Part shown: positions 1 to 11,168 of the stretch, in pieces | Layout: every line of letters begins with the position of its first letter | Numbering within the stretch: the stretch's first letter is position 1 | Source: Impatiens glandulifera | Lineage: Eukaryota; Streptophyta; Magnoliopsida; Ericales; Balsaminaceae | Assembly (NCBI RefSeq): GCF_907164915.1 | Contig: NC_061864.1 | Span: 6,221,389 to 6,285,388 of the forward strand | Reading direction: 5' to 3' | DNA length: 64,000 nucleotides | Notes under the pieces: generated by a model | The model's database searches: none | Told to the model about the DNA's origin: nothing | What the model saw: the letters and a program-made list of their open reading frames with translations, nothing else | Position numbers and translations under genes: made by a program

Positions 1-3000
1 GACTATATAAACCCACCAACCAAGTCAAAATTAAATAAATAATATACAACAACTTTTAAAGTAATTTGTTCGGTCAAACTATCAGTCACAAAAGTATGAC
101 AGTTATTAAACTAATATTAAATTAATAAATTATTAAAATATATTTTTAGTTTAAATTTATAAAATATAAAATAAGTCTATATAAATATTTTAATCCATAA
201 ATTATGTGATTTGTTTGTTTACTCGTGATTTGACTTCAATTTTTTTTGGGCACATTTAGGTAACCTACTTCAAAAGTTTCAATGTTTAATTCTTTTTAAT
301 AAATAAATTAAGTGAATTAATAATAATATAATTGAAATATTTTTATAAAAAACTAACATATAATAACTAAAAAAAACTTAAACCTAAAGATAAGAGATTT
401 TTAGATTGATTATTCTTTTATAAAAATCATAAATCTATTACATTATTCTTACTTTAAATTTATATAAAAAAATATAATAATATTAATTCAATTAATTAAG
501 ATTAAGATTTTAAAGAATTATTTTTTTTACAAATTAAATTTATAATAAAAAAACAAAGTAAAATATCATAAATAACTAAACATAAAAATTACTATAAAAT
601 TTCCCGAGATAGCCATAAAAAAACAAAAGTAATTAGTTAAATTTCTACAATTATTTTAGTTGAAGTAGGTTTGCTAACTTCTTAAATAAAAAATAAACTC
701 AATAAACAAAATTAATAAAATTTATATTTTAATCTAACATCTTATTAATCCGGCCAATAACAAAAAAAAAATTACTAAAATATTTGTTATTACATACTAA
801 TACTTTGTAAGTTTTTTATTATAAAAAATAATTCATTTTTTAAAATTTCATCAAATAAAATTATTTAAATAAACATTTAATTTATCCCTAGATAATTGTG
901 TAAATAGAATTGAAAACAATATATATATTAATTCGAACAACCTTAAATTTGTAATTGATAATTTTAAGTAAAATTTCAATTAATATAATTTATAATTTCA
1001 AAATAACAATTTTAAAATTGATTCATTTGACTTTTTTTCAAAACAAAGTATCTTAATAATATTTATACCATATAAATAATATTTATTTAAATTGTTATTT
1101 ATACAACATATATATAATTAAATAGTTTTTCAATTTTTTTATTATTATTTATACCACGAAAAATAATATTTATTCAAATTGTTAATTATATTAGGAAAAA
1201 ATCAAATTCTTATAAATTATATTATTTATAAGGTTAAAAACCTTATAAATAATATTAAAAATAGATTATTTCATAAATATGCATTCCATTCACACTTTTC
1301 TACTTGTAATAATGATTTTCATGTTTATGTACGGTATTATACTATTATATATTAAGTTTAAAATATAATATTGTTTCTCCTATTTTTAATAATATATATT
1401 TATTTAAAATTATATATTTTTTTTGTATTAAGTATCTTATCTAAATATTAATTTAAATAAAATAATATTATAAAATTTATTTTAATTATATATATTCATA
1501 TATTTTGTGTTCAAATTCAATTTCAGTACTTTTAATCAAGACATTATTTAAAATTGCATTTGAGTTTTTGTAATTAAATAATAATTTTAATTTTGTACTG
1601 TAATTAAATAACCAATTCTTCTTTATTCTGGAAATGAAATTGACCCAAAGAGGGAGAGAAGGGGCGGCCGGTATGAATGTGCAGGAGGTTTGAAGAAATA
1701 ATATTTATTTTAATAATACATTGTTGAACTAGCTTGCTTTTGATGTTGATAATAACTAGTTAATTAAAAAAGAAAAGAAAAAAGCTAGGATGGGCTGGAA
1801 TTGCCAACAGTTTGACTGTTTTTTTAGTTTTATGAGCTATATATTTAAAATTAAATTATTGAATTGTGATTCAAAAATGATAAAATTGTAACTTAAAATT
1901 AAAATTATAATTAAAGATAATTATATGAAAAAATAATAATTTTAATTTCTTTTTACCTTACTCATGATGGTTCAGTATAAAAAGTGTCTACTTAAAAAAT
2001 CACATAAGTTAGATTCTCTTTTTCTTAATTGAAAAAGAAAAATTATTTTCTCTGTATGTATTAAAATGTTTATATTATTATATTAAAATAAAAAGATAGT
2101 TCAAGTATATTTTAAGAGATGAACTATCACTAGTTTATTTTCTCTAATGTCTTAATTTAAAGTGAATTTATTACATTTATAACTATTTTTTATATTGATT
2201 TAAAAAAAAACAAGTTCTCAAAACTGATATATTATTAACTCATCTAATAACACCTTAGTCTGTACTTAAAAGTCTTAAAATGAATTTAAAAAATACAATA
2301 ATTTGTTATTTTTATAATTTTTAATCTTAAATAAATATAATAAAAATATTATTAGTTGACAAACTTATCAAATATGATGATCTAACGTCTTTCACTATCC
2401 CTATCTAGCTAGATACCTCTCTCTCTCTCTCAATAAAGTCGTTGATTAAAATATTTTCAAATAAATCAACCACCAAATCTAGGATTTGTTTGATTCACTC
2501 ATTTGTAGCTGTTTTAGGGAAGCTGGCCTTGTGGCCTTCGTTTCATTTTCTTTTCCAACTTTAAATTATACTATATATATATATATATTAACTTAGATAA
2601 TGATTGTAATGTCTCCCAAATAATTTTTGATTGTTATCCATTTCAAATAATTTTAATTTTTGTATCAATTTCGTTTTATATGTACATAATAAATTTCACA
2701 CAATATTTTAGGTAGTTAAAAATTCCAACTAACCGTTTCTCTACAACAATCATCCTTTTGCAAGTTGTCAATTCTTTACCACCATCACAAATGACTAATC
2801 TACGTTACTTAAACCACGATTTCAGGTAAAAGAATATATATATATATATATATATATTTGTTTCAGGACTTATTCTCATTAAAATTTTGAAGATACGTAC
2901 AATCTGAAAATTGTATTATAGAATTTGTAAATCAAACCATTACATCAGCTAGATGTTCGAGATCGCGTGATTTTTACTAAAACATTATTATCTAAATGAT

Positions 3001-3720
3001 TTAGTGATAAAAAGGAATGAGCATCCCCATTTGTGGTCGGTTTGTCGAACAGCTTTTCAGATTTAGTTTTTTCTAATGAAAGTTTCAATGCAAATTAAAA
3101 ATTATATACCGCATGAAAGTTATATAGTTATATAGGACATCTGTACCAATATGATTAATAAAAAATGTCAACTCTCATCATTCATCAATTTTCAAAATCC
3201 TAACAAATGAAAAAAATTTGACCAAAATAAATATTAGGCATTAAATTATATAGATGGGCATCTGTCCCAAAAAAAAATGCCATGTCAATATTTCATATCT
3301 ATAGATAAAGAATGAGCTTTAATCATCCTGAAACTACTATTAAATTAATTAATTGCATGACAAATGACATCAGTACATTTATTAGCTGTGCTCATTTTGG
3401 GTCAGACCTAATTGACAAAATATTTTGATTATATATTAGCTATTAAACCAGTATATAATTTTTATTTACCTGTGAATATAATAATCACAAATAAAAAAAA
3501 TAAATCATTTTAAGATTCAAAATTAATAATTTCAAAATTCAAAAGTATCACAAGATTAACAAATAAAAATTATAAATCTGCATATAATCTCACCTAAAAA
3601 TAAATGCACCTTAATAAATAACTCAGAGAATTAAGTTAGCAAAATTAAGTCAAACTAATGTAATAAGTTAACTTGTCTAACAAATAACACTAATTTATAT
3701 AATGATATGTCCTTCATTAC
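1..3720. other. AT-rich intergenic DNA, no gene seen
   Basis: Very AT-rich sequence with short (AT)n runs near 2575 and 2837 and a short CT run near 2420. No open frame of useful length, no recognisable RNA gene and no long inverted or direct repeat was seen. Some of it near the right end may be promoter for the chitinase-like module. Confidence 0.6.
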
Positions 3721-3759
3721 CAACATTGCATGATAAAGAAGAAGTTGGATTTTATGCAG

Positions 3760-4330
3760 GGAAGAAGAAAAGTGAACAAGCAATCAAGCTCGCAGGCATC
3801 GTGGATGAGCAGGTAATCAATCTGAACTGAACTCTTCTAGCTTCTGGAATGGTGAAGAACATTTGAATTTGGATGAATGAACTCTCTGTACGTACGTACG
3901 TACGTAGTAAGCCTAATTCAATCTGGGATGGTGATTAAGTCTTTTTCATCAGCAAATATTAATGAAATATATACGTATGTAGTCTCGATCTCCTCCTCCT
4001 CCTCTCTTTCTGAAATAGAATGAAAATTACAGACCAGAATACTCTGTTTGAAAAAAGAGATGGGGTGAAGAAAACTTTAGGGTTTGTTTCTTAATTGAAG
4101 AAGTTTTGAACAGTAACAATTTAGGGTTTGAAGAGATTCTGTAAAAAAAAAATTAATAGCTCTTCTCTTACGGCGCTGCTATCTTCGTTTTATCTTGATT
4201 TGATACTCATAGATTAGATGAGTCCAATCTAAATTGAATGCTATTCAATTAGATATGCGTTTTGTTTGTCAATATTGAACTCGTTTTGTATGCTGTTCAA
4301 TATTAAACAGGAGATTTGGAGTATTTATTT
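3760..4330 (+). repeat. 5' flank of chitinase-like copy A, duplicated at 14490-14830
   Basis: Several blocks match the 5' flank of copy B in order: the AATCTGAACTGAACTCTT block, a TTTGAAAAAAGAGATG-like block, AATAGCTCTTC followed by TTCGTTTTATCTTGAT, and GATGAGTCCAATCTAAATTG. The duplication therefore includes promoter or 5'UTR-intron DNA as well as the coding region. In copy B a GTTAGT donor-like site (about 14490) and a TTTGCAG acceptor just before the start codon suggest a leader intron. The matching acceptor in copy A is at about 6155; its donor is less clear (possibly the CAG/GTAATC at about 3811). Confidence 0.55.
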
Positions 4331-4339
4331 ATTAGGTTA

Positions 4340-6057
4340 GGTTATGCTGTTCAAAAATGGGTTATGATGTTGATTGTGAGGGTTTATCATGGTCAATCAG
4401 ACAATCACAACCAATCCCATCTAATAAAATGCTGTCATGATTGGTTACCCAAATTTTTTTTATCTTTTATCTTTAAAACTCGATTTTAGAATTATTTATA
4501 ATTTTAAAAAATAAATAAAATATATTAAAATTCATAATTTTTTAAAATCTATAAATAGAGACCACTCTTGCTATATTTCGGAGCACAAAAAAAATCACAA
4601 TTTTATCCATTTTTTACTAATTATCCTCTTTTATTTACAATTATCCATAATTAATACTAAATTATTATAAATAACTACAACAATAATCCAAACACTTCCG
4701 CTGATTTTGATCCCGAATATGAAAGTTTTCGACAGTTCAAGCGTAATAATCCAACCGGGTGGCAAAAAATATGATGTCGCCGGGAGATAATTACGGTATA
4801 TCTCAGAATTCGCCCCAAAACTTCTATCAAAACTCCCAACAAAATTTCGATACCTACCCACAAAATTACCAGAATTCCGAAGATAACTATTTCCAGTCAT
4901 ACACCATAGTCTCGGAGACACAAAATTAAGAGAACAACACCAACAAACATATTTCACAAATTAGTCGCTCCATATAATTGCCATATGTTAGCAGATGCGT
5001 GTTTTTATCTGCAACATCGTCCTTGTTGGCCAAATACGTATTGATTGTTGGGCCTTTGGGTCCAGCCCAATTAGGCATTTAATAAAACAAGCAAAACCTA
5101 AGAATGCTGCTTATTCAATCACTTCTAGAGAGAGAAGTCATTCTACAAAGAGGAGAAGAAACAGAGAAGAGAAGGAGGCAGTAGATCTCTTACATTTTCA
5201 CCTTCAGGTTCCAATTTCTTGTTGTCTTATACCTAGACTAGTTTGAGTCTAAATGAAATTGGTTTTCTCTGTTTGTATACCTCAACTTTAGGTTTAAAGT
5301 TGAGAAGACATTTGTATCTGTTTCTTGCTTATAGTGAAATTTGCTGGTTGGTCCCGTGATTTTTTACCCTCCAGGTTGAGAGAGTTTTCCACGTAAATCT
5401 GGTGTTGTTTTGTTCTGTACTTGATCTTCTGTTTTAGACTTGGATAACCTGTGCATTTACCCATCTCACATTGCTAGATTACAGTATAAAAGTAATCTTC
5501 GTTTCAAAATTCCCAACATTGATAACCACAATACATTCACTCGAGAACTCAAAATCACCGTCTTGTTCAACATACAGTCTGCTTAACTTCTTCCTTCTAT
5601 CGCTCTTACTTGCACGCCTCTGCAGTTTCTTCCTTCTACCGGTCTTACTTTCATATTCGGGATCAAAATCAACGAAAGTGTTTGGATTATTGTTGTAGTT
5701 ATCCATAATAATTTAGTATTAATTATGGATAATTGTAAATAAAGGAAGATAATAGCAAGTGTGGTCTCTATTTATAGATCTCGGAAAATTATGAATTTTG
5801 GTATATTTTATTTATTTATTTAAATAATAAATAATGCTAAAATCGAGTTTTAAAGATAAGAAATAAAAAAAACTGGCATCCAATCAGAGTCTGACAAATG
5901 ACAGCATTTTATTAGATGGATTTGATTTTTATTAGATGGATTTGATTGTATGAACAAATTATGGTTTTGATGGTTTTGGTCATTAGTAATTGAATGACCA
6001 ACCAATTGGTCATAATAAATTCACACAATTAACTGACCCATTTTTGGGTCATGGATA
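4340..6057. mobile_element. Foldback (long-TIR) element carrying Harbinger-ORF1-like sequence
   Basis: The arm at about 4418-4735 is the reverse complement, with small differences, of about 5645-5919. Both contain the ATCTAATAAAATGCTGTCAT block, a TATAAATAGAGACCAC block and a short coding-like stretch reading N-Y-N-N-N-P-N-T then D-F-D-P-E-Y-E. Matching AAAAATGGGT sequences near 4355 and 6040 suggest that the arms reach 4340 and 6057. Inner sequence 4790-4930 can be read as an Asn/Gln/Tyr-rich peptide. That composition resembles the N-terminus of the SANT-like ORF1 protein of plant PIF/Harbinger elements, but the similarity is compositional only. No transposase and no clear target duplication were found, so the superfamily is open. 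Confidence 0.5.
5024..5482 (+). mobile_element. Probable solo copia-type LTR inside the foldback element
   Basis: The segment begins TGTTGG and ends in TACA. It contains the U3-like TTGGGCCTTTGGGTCCAGCC and a leader-like block, ACCCTCCAGGTTGAGAGAG then TTCCACGTAAATC, of a kind recurrent in plant copia LTRs. No primer-binding site or coding region flanks it. A 5-bp target duplication could not be matched at the chosen ends (GTCCT on the left, GTATA on the right), so the ends may be off by some bases or have decayed. This assignment rests on motif recognition only. Confidence 0.4.
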
Positions 6058-6176
6058 GCCATGCTCTTAAGAGGAGGAGGAGGCAACATGCTTTGCTTTG
6101 GTTGTAGCATTTATTTAATCAGGACGACTGAATTGTTCACAGATTTGCTTTGCAGAAACAAAACCTACTACTCCTA

Positions 6177-7100
6177 ATGAAGCCAGTAGTACTCATCAAC
6201 ATTATGATTTTCTTTCTCGTCATCGTCTCTGACGCTTCCGCCGCAGCTCCTAAAAATCTAGACAGTGTGGGGGTCTATTGGGGACAGGACGGGCCAGAGG
6301 AGGGAACACTTCGCAGTGCATGCAATACAGACCGATACTCCCACGTCATAGTAGCCTCCCTGACCAATTTAGGAACAGGCAGAACTCCAAAACTTAACTT
6401 CACCGGCCACTGCAACCCCACAAACTACACCTGCAATATGAGCGACGACATCCGCTTTTGTCAGAAAAGTGGAATTAAAGTCATGCTTGCCATTGTGAGT
6501 GATCCTCTATCCTCAAGGGATGACGCCAAAAATGTCTCCATGTACCTGTGGAACAACTTTCTTTCCGGCCGGTCGGAATCTCGCCCATTTGGTGATGCGG
6601 TCCTGGACGGGATACAATTCATGATCCAGCAGCAGGACCTCCCATACTATGATGACTTGGCTAAGTTTCTATCAAATTACAACACTTCTACTTCTTCTTC
6701 AAGTGGAAATCGGCTTTATCTGGGAGCGGCACATCCTTGTCCAACTCCGGGGAGCACATCAATGGGGAGTGCAATTAATACGGCATTGTTTGATTTTGTT
6801 TCCATTGAATCCTCCTATTCCACTACCAATAGCCGCCAGTGCGACTATAACGGAAACATAGGCGAGTTTATGAATTCGTGGGAGACATGGACCACAATGA
6901 TTCCCGCGGGAAAGATATATCTGGGTCTGCCAGCATCTCCCCAGGTGGCTGAAAGTGGGTTCATTCCCGCCGACGTCCTGAAGTCAGAGATCCTGCCTGT
7001 GGTGACCAAGTCGGCCAGGTTCGGAGGAGTCATGGTCTGGTCCAAGTTCTGGGATGATAAGACAGGCTATACCGACCAAATCAACACTTCTGTCCGTTAG
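6177..7100 (+). CDS. Class III chitinase-like protein, copy A, catalytic motif lost
   Basis: Secreted GH18 class III (hevamine-type) protein of 307 aa. The start at 6177 is chosen over an in-frame ATG at 6150 because a TTTGCAG acceptor-like site lies between them and a hydrophobic signal peptide follows directly, with likely cleavage after Ala-Ser-Ala. Family landmarks are the first strand V-Y-W-G-Q-D-G, six cysteines in the hevamine pattern, and the C-terminal G-G-V-M-V-W-S-K-F. The catalytic motif, DGIDFDIE in active enzymes, here reads DGIQFMIQ, so both acidic catalytic positions (hevamine D125 and E127) are replaced. The preceding Gly-Gly loop is also altered (AIVSDP). Several N-glycosylation sequons (NFT, NYT, NMS) are present. 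The frame is open over the whole domain, so it may be expressed as a non-enzymatic lectin- or inhibitor-like protein; XIP-type inhibitors are a known precedent. That function is inference. Confidence 0.85.
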   Translation: MKPVVLINIMIFFLVIVSDASAAAPKNLDSVGVYWGQDGPEEGTLRSACNTDRYSHVIVASLTNLGTGRTPKLNFTGHCNPTNYTCNMSDDIRFCQKSGIKVMLAIVSDPLSSRDDAKNVSMYLWNNFLSGRSESRPFGDAVLDGIQFMIQQQDLPYYDDLAKFLSNYNTSTSSSSGNRLYLGAAHPCPTPGSTSMGSAINTALFDFVSIESSYSTTNSRQCDYNGNIGEFMNSWETWTTMIPAGKIYLGLPASPQVAESGFIPADVLKSEILPVVTKSARFGGVMVWSKFWDDKTGYTDQINTSVR

Positions 7101-7763
7101 CTAATATTTGAACTACCAGGTAAATTTAACTATAATTACAAGGTAAAGGTTAGCTGAAAGATGTTTGAAAATTTAATACATCCCAGTTTAGGATGTATAG
7201 GATTCATGTTCCGGAAAGAGAAAAAAAAAACAAAAGGGAGAAGAAAAAAAAAAAAAACAGATTTTATTTGCTACAGCCAGAGATATTCATATTGAGCAAT
7301 TTGCAATCACTTGTATTATTCCATGGCTGTTCTTTGTTTGATGGAGGAATTCGAGTTTGCTTGTTTGACATGTGTGAGTTTTTTGAGAGAGAATTTTGGT
7401 GAGGATTACAGAACTCTGATTTTATTGTGTATTGATTATGAAATATGTTACTAGATTTATACAGTAATGTTGATGGATAAAGAAAGTTACCATTATCTAC
7501 TCTAGAACCTCACACAGAAACATGTTTTTGTTTCAGCTTACTAGTGAACTTTATTTGTTTGATGGGTTAATCATAACAATAGATGATATAATGATGTTAA
7601 GATTGTGAGTCTGTGACTAACCTTGAACAAGGAAGGAAGGACATGGCAGTAGCAGTAGCAATTCTCTGTTGGTAGTCTTTTCCTGCAATCCATGAGTCCA
7701 CATTACATCTCAAATGTATGATATATCTATCCATCCATCCATCCATTGATAGCATGAATAATC

Positions 7764-7845
7764 TCAAATGTGAAAGAACAGATAGAAAAAGTCACTTAAT
7801 AATATATATATATATATACATGATTCTGGAACAGATCTCATTGAA
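7764..7845. repeat. Direct repeat, copy 1 (other copy 8500-8613)
   Basis: The block runs from ATCTCAAATGTGAAAGAACA through an (AT)n core to TGGAACAGATCT. It recurs at 8500-8613 with the AT core expanded. The second copy lies inside the kinase exon-1 remnant and is absent at that place in the intact gene, so it was probably copied into the pseudogene. Confidence 0.7.
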
Positions 7846-8537
7846 AATATAAAAGCAACCAGCAATTTCCCATTACTATTTCATGTTTGTTTTTTTCCCT
7901 TTATACATACTACTAGTAAGTTCTTTTGCTTGCTTGAGCATTCTTTTCTTTTCTTTTCTATAACCAAATCAATTACCTCAACAACTTCAATCTGATCAAA
8001 TTTATTCAATAATACATAATTTGTGTACAAGAAGAACACATCATCAACATGCTGTTAAACCTGGTCAAGCAACATACATATATAGCATATCATAGCAGTA
8101 ATAAATTGGGGGGGAAAAGAAGAAACAATTTCATACCATTTTAAAATGCAGCATATTCAGTAAATCTTCGGTCCAACAATTAACCTAGGCCGGGTCATCT
8201 TACAACACCACCTGTTTGTCATAATTAACATCTCAACTCAACTAGCAGAACAAATTCAGATCATTCGGCAGATGTAGCCTAACAAAACTGCAATGAACAA
8301 AGGCACAGATATAAAAAAGAGAGCATAGAGGCAATGCATCTACACGGTACACTGTCTCAGGTGGAGAAACAAGCAAACAAAACTGTAGAAAGCAGAAATT
8401 GCAACAGTAGAAAATGTACGTGAAGCACACAACCTTCTTCTTCGCGGGAGACGGACTTGGGAATGAATTCAGGATTCCGCAGCAGAAGCAGCAGCAGCAG
8501 ATCTCAAATGTGAACGAACAGATAGAAAAGCCTCTTG

Positions 8538-8539
<2 letters not shown>

Positions 8540-8588
<49 letters not shown>
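8540..8588. repeat. (AT)n microsatellite
   Basis: Uninterrupted AT dinucleotides, about 24 units, inside the second copy of the direct repeat in the kinase pseudogene. Confidence 0.95.
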
Positions 8589-8590
<2 letters not shown>

Positions 8591-9299
8591 CTCTCTGGAA
8601 CAGATCTGATCTCTTTCATTCTGCTCAATGTGCCTGCCGAAATGCGAAACATCTTCTTCTCCGGTATTCTAGAAGAAGAATCGGAAGGCCAGGCTGAATC
8701 TTTTCTCCGGTATTGTAGATCTCATATCCATTCCAGAAGCAGGACTTTCCAAGGGAATTTGAGGAGATGACCCCAAAAAAATGCATAAATGTGGAGAGGG
8801 AAGGTCACTAATTTAAGTAGCGATCGTCGTGGGGGAAATTTGACGAAATAACCCTGATAATAGGCTTATATCCAAACTTAGCATAGGCATGATAAATTTT
8901 GTAAAATTAACCTTTTGCCATGGGTAAAAGACAATACTACCCTTAATTAAAAATTTGGGTTATTTATGTTTCTTTTCCTCTCTCTCCTCATTCTCTTTCA
9001 GTTTCTCCTTGACCGGTCCTTTGGTTTTCTTTCTCTCATTTTAGTTTCTCCCATTTCAGTTTGTCTTTCGACGATCCAAGCGAAGCAACGAAACGAAAGA
9101 AACCGATCGATCAACTCTCCGAGACAACGCCGGAACGCCTTCATCATTTCAGGTGAGTTATGCCCATTTTCCATCGTTTTCCTTGCAATAATGCTGAAAC
9201 GAAAGATTGGTTTAGAGTTTAGGGTTTGGTTTAAGATTTTAAATGATGGCTGAATGGTTTAGGGTTTAATATGCATTTGTCATAGGCGTCGCAGGCGAA

Positions 9300-9472
9300 T
9301 ATGCATCTGTCGCCTGCTAAAATTGCGCATCTGTCGCCTGCGAAAATTGCGCATCTGTCGCCTGCGAAAATTGCGCATCTGTCGCCTGCGAAAATTGCGC
9401 ATCTGTCGCCTGCGAAAATTGCGCATCTGTCGCCTGCGAAAATTGCGCATCTGTCGCCTGCGAAAATTGCAT
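9300..9472 (+). repeat. 24-bp minisatellite in the left TIR
   Basis: About seven tandem units of 24 bp built on the core CTGTCGCCTGCGAAAA, separated by TTGCGCAT. Because 24 is a multiple of three, long spurious open frames run through it on both strands. The right TIR carries a related array with a different period. Confidence 0.95.
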
Positions 9473-9591
9473 TTGCATGTGTTGAGTTCTTGTTGTTGAG
9501 CAAAAAAATTAAGTAAAATGTTATTGTCCTTTGTGTTTTGTAAGATAAAAGTATCATTTTTTTTCTTTATTTTTTTCAAGGAAAGTGAACC

Positions 9592-9897
9592 TGCTTCCCT
9601 GAAGAGTACAGTGATACGGGGGAGAAATATCTAGAGGAGAATGGGGTTGACAGACCGTCAATTGGAGATGTTTTGTGGAATTTGGAGTACGATCTCTAGC
9701 TTGAGGAATCTTCATCGGCTCTGACAAAACCGGAAGACAACAACACGAACCATATTCAAGGAATTGCATTGAATCCTCCACCTATGAAGGCGTTTGATAA
9801 CAACAACGCAAGTAGGGTGGAGGGTGCGAGTTATGGGGAGTAAGATGTGGCGACAAGTGCTGTTTTCTCGCAGCTAGTAAATCCTCGTGAAAGATAA
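9592..9897 (+). pseudogene. Captured fragment of a CrRLK1L (FERONIA-type) receptor kinase
   Basis: One frame of 102 codons reads as the C-terminal end of the kinase domain and tail of a CrRLK1L receptor kinase. It contains [23 protein letters not shown], then a low-complexity tail, and ends T-S-A-V-F-S-Q-L-V-N-P. The [14 protein letters not shown] block and the AVFSQ-VNP ending are hallmarks of the FERONIA/HERK/THESEUS family. Two internal stops (a TAG where Gln is usual after Tyr-Asp-Leu, and a TAA in the tail) break it. A pyrimidine tract ending TTTTTTTCAAG (about 9570-9580) just upstream would serve as an acceptor for the TIR donor at 9153. No extracellular or ATP-binding part is present, so it cannot be a working receptor. 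Confidence 0.85.
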
Positions 9898-9950
9898 AGG
9901 TTTTTGCTCGTGAGAATTGGGTGCATTTATACTTAAAACTTGTTATTTCT

Positions 9951-10106
9951 TTCTTATCATTTGGTGATAATAATATCTTAGTTGATCACTGAAAATCATA
10001 TATATATATGTATATTGTATCTATGTCTCTTCTTATCATTTGGTGATAATAATATCTTAGTTGATCACTGAAAACTTGTATATATGTGTATATTGTATCT
10101 ATGTAT
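9951..10106 (+). repeat. Two-copy tandem repeat, 79-bp period
   Basis: A block beginning TTCTTATCATTTGGTGATAA and ending near TGTATCTATG is present twice in a row with few differences. It lies between the two captured gene fragments of the Pack-MULE-like element. Confidence 0.9.
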
Positions 10107-10329
10107 CATTTAACATAAATTAAACTTAATAGGTCTCTATTTTTTGGTAACTTACTCAAATAATATAATATATGTTTTATTTATTTGATAATTTATTTTA
10201 ACAAAAATCTCAAGATCTTAATAAAATCCAAGACAAACACATGTTACATCCCACAACATAATTAACAAAAATAGAACAAAGTTGACATAATTCATCATCT
10301 TCCCACGACAGAATACAAACGAGATGAAG

Positions 10330-10906
10330 CTACTTGACTTTCTTCTTCTCATTGATTGACGATGAAGATGATACAACACCAATTCTGTAAGGGTCGACAC
10401 TGTAAGCGTACTGCTGAATAATGACGAAAAAACTCATCTCCAGACACACCAACACATTCTGATACGCCTCTTCAATTTGCTCCACATCAATCCAAATATG
10501 ATGAGATTTTATTACCCCATGGCAGCTAGAATCTCAAGCACAATCCCCTGTTTTGTTTGTACACATAAGATTGAATGATTCACAAATATAATGATTTGGA
10601 TCATATTCAAACGGAAGGTTAGAATATTACCAACTAGAAACAGAAGAAGACAATTCCCTTGACGCACAAGAATTTCGCTAGAGAGCTGTGTGGTTTCAAT
10701 TTTTTATCAAACACATGGTAAAAGATCACAAGAGAATACAAGGCAAGTGAGACTGAAACGTTTAAGATAATAGTGAATGTCCAGTTGATCCAACTCGGAT
10801 ATATTCCCATTTTTTGAAGAACTATCATCAAGATTGAACATAAAAACTGCCATGTCCACTACTTTAGAAGCTTTAGCGATTGGTGATTCAACCGAACTGT
10901 ATAGGG
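10330..10906 (-). pseudogene. Captured fragment of a LAZ1/TMEM184 (DUF300) membrane protein
   Basis: Two exon remnants with the intron between them. The upstream one (about 10906-10631) follows an acceptor GATTGCAG and reads P-Y-T-V-R-L-N-H, later W-I-N-W-T-F-T-I-I-L-N-V-S-V-S-L-A-L-Y and L-C-V-K-G-I-V-F-F. The next (about 10547-10330) reads I-W-I-D-V-E-Q-I-E-E-A then Q-N-V-L-V-C-L-E-M and Q-Q-Y-A-Y-S-V. These are conserved parts of the plant LAZ1-like/organic solute transporter alpha family. Stops (TAG early in the first exon and again near its end) and a frameshift after A-A-M-G break the frame. The retained intron shows that genomic DNA, not cDNA, was captured. It lies on the strand read outward from the right TIR leader. 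Confidence 0.8.
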
Positions 10907-11002
10907 CTGCAATCAGTATAAAAAGAATCAGTATAGTGAATGATCAAAGTAACTAGGATTCCGAGTAGAATCGCGCAAACAGCGAAGGTTGTGAACTCCG
11001 AC

Positions 11003-11168
11003 AGGCGAAAAATGTATTTTCGCAGGCGATAGATGCATTTTTCGCATGCGACATATGCATTTTTCGCAGGCGACATATGCATTTTTCGCAGGCGACAGAT
11101 GCATTTTTCGCAGGCGACAGATGCATTTTTCGCAGGCGACAGATGCAATTTTTCGCAGGCGACAGATG
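11003..11168 (-). repeat. 22-bp minisatellite in the right TIR
   Basis: About seven tandem units of 22 bp with the core CTGTCGCCTGCGAAAA on the minus strand, spaced by ATGCAT instead of the TTGCGCAT of the left arm. It is the counterpart of the array at 9300-9472, but the unit is two bases shorter, so the two arrays were homogenised separately. Confidence 0.95.

Larger units (their letters stand above)
7610..8752 (-). pseudogene. Plastidial pyruvate kinase pseudogene, copy A
   Basis: Remnants of the gene intact at 16791-20192, in the same tail-to-tail relation to a chitinase-like gene. Positions 7622-7720 align with exon 11 and its upstream junction (a CCTTxAACAAGGA block and TCTTTTCCTG), with the middle of the exon deleted. 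Positions 8052-8180 match the first intron (GTTAAACCTGGTCAAGCA, AGTAAATCTTC). Positions 8440-8750 match exon 1 (GCCGAAATGCGAAA, GGTATTCTAGAAGAA). Exons 2-10 and 12 were not found, the frame is broken, and an (AT)n tract with a duplicated block interrupts exon 1. It cannot encode a kinase. Confidence 0.8.

Noticed and set aside
3720..3811. Exon-like stretch with an acceptor and donor near 3757 and 3811, readable as a short peptide
   Set aside because: Only ~53 bases, no family recognised, and no partner exon; kept only as a possible leader exon of copy A.
6150..6176. Upstream ATG as start of chitinase-like copy A
   Set aside because: It precedes a splice-acceptor-like TTTGCAG and would put polar residues before the signal peptide; the other copies support the later ATG.
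9300..9472. Regular repeats that could suggest a CRISPR array
   Set aside because: Units are contiguous 24-bp minisatellite repeats without unique spacers, inside a plant transposon TIR.
9231..9579. Open frames through the minisatellites (repeating L-S-P-A-K or A-G-D-R-C)
   Set aside because: All frames are open because the unit length is a multiple of three; there is no coding context, and similar frames occur in the other arm.
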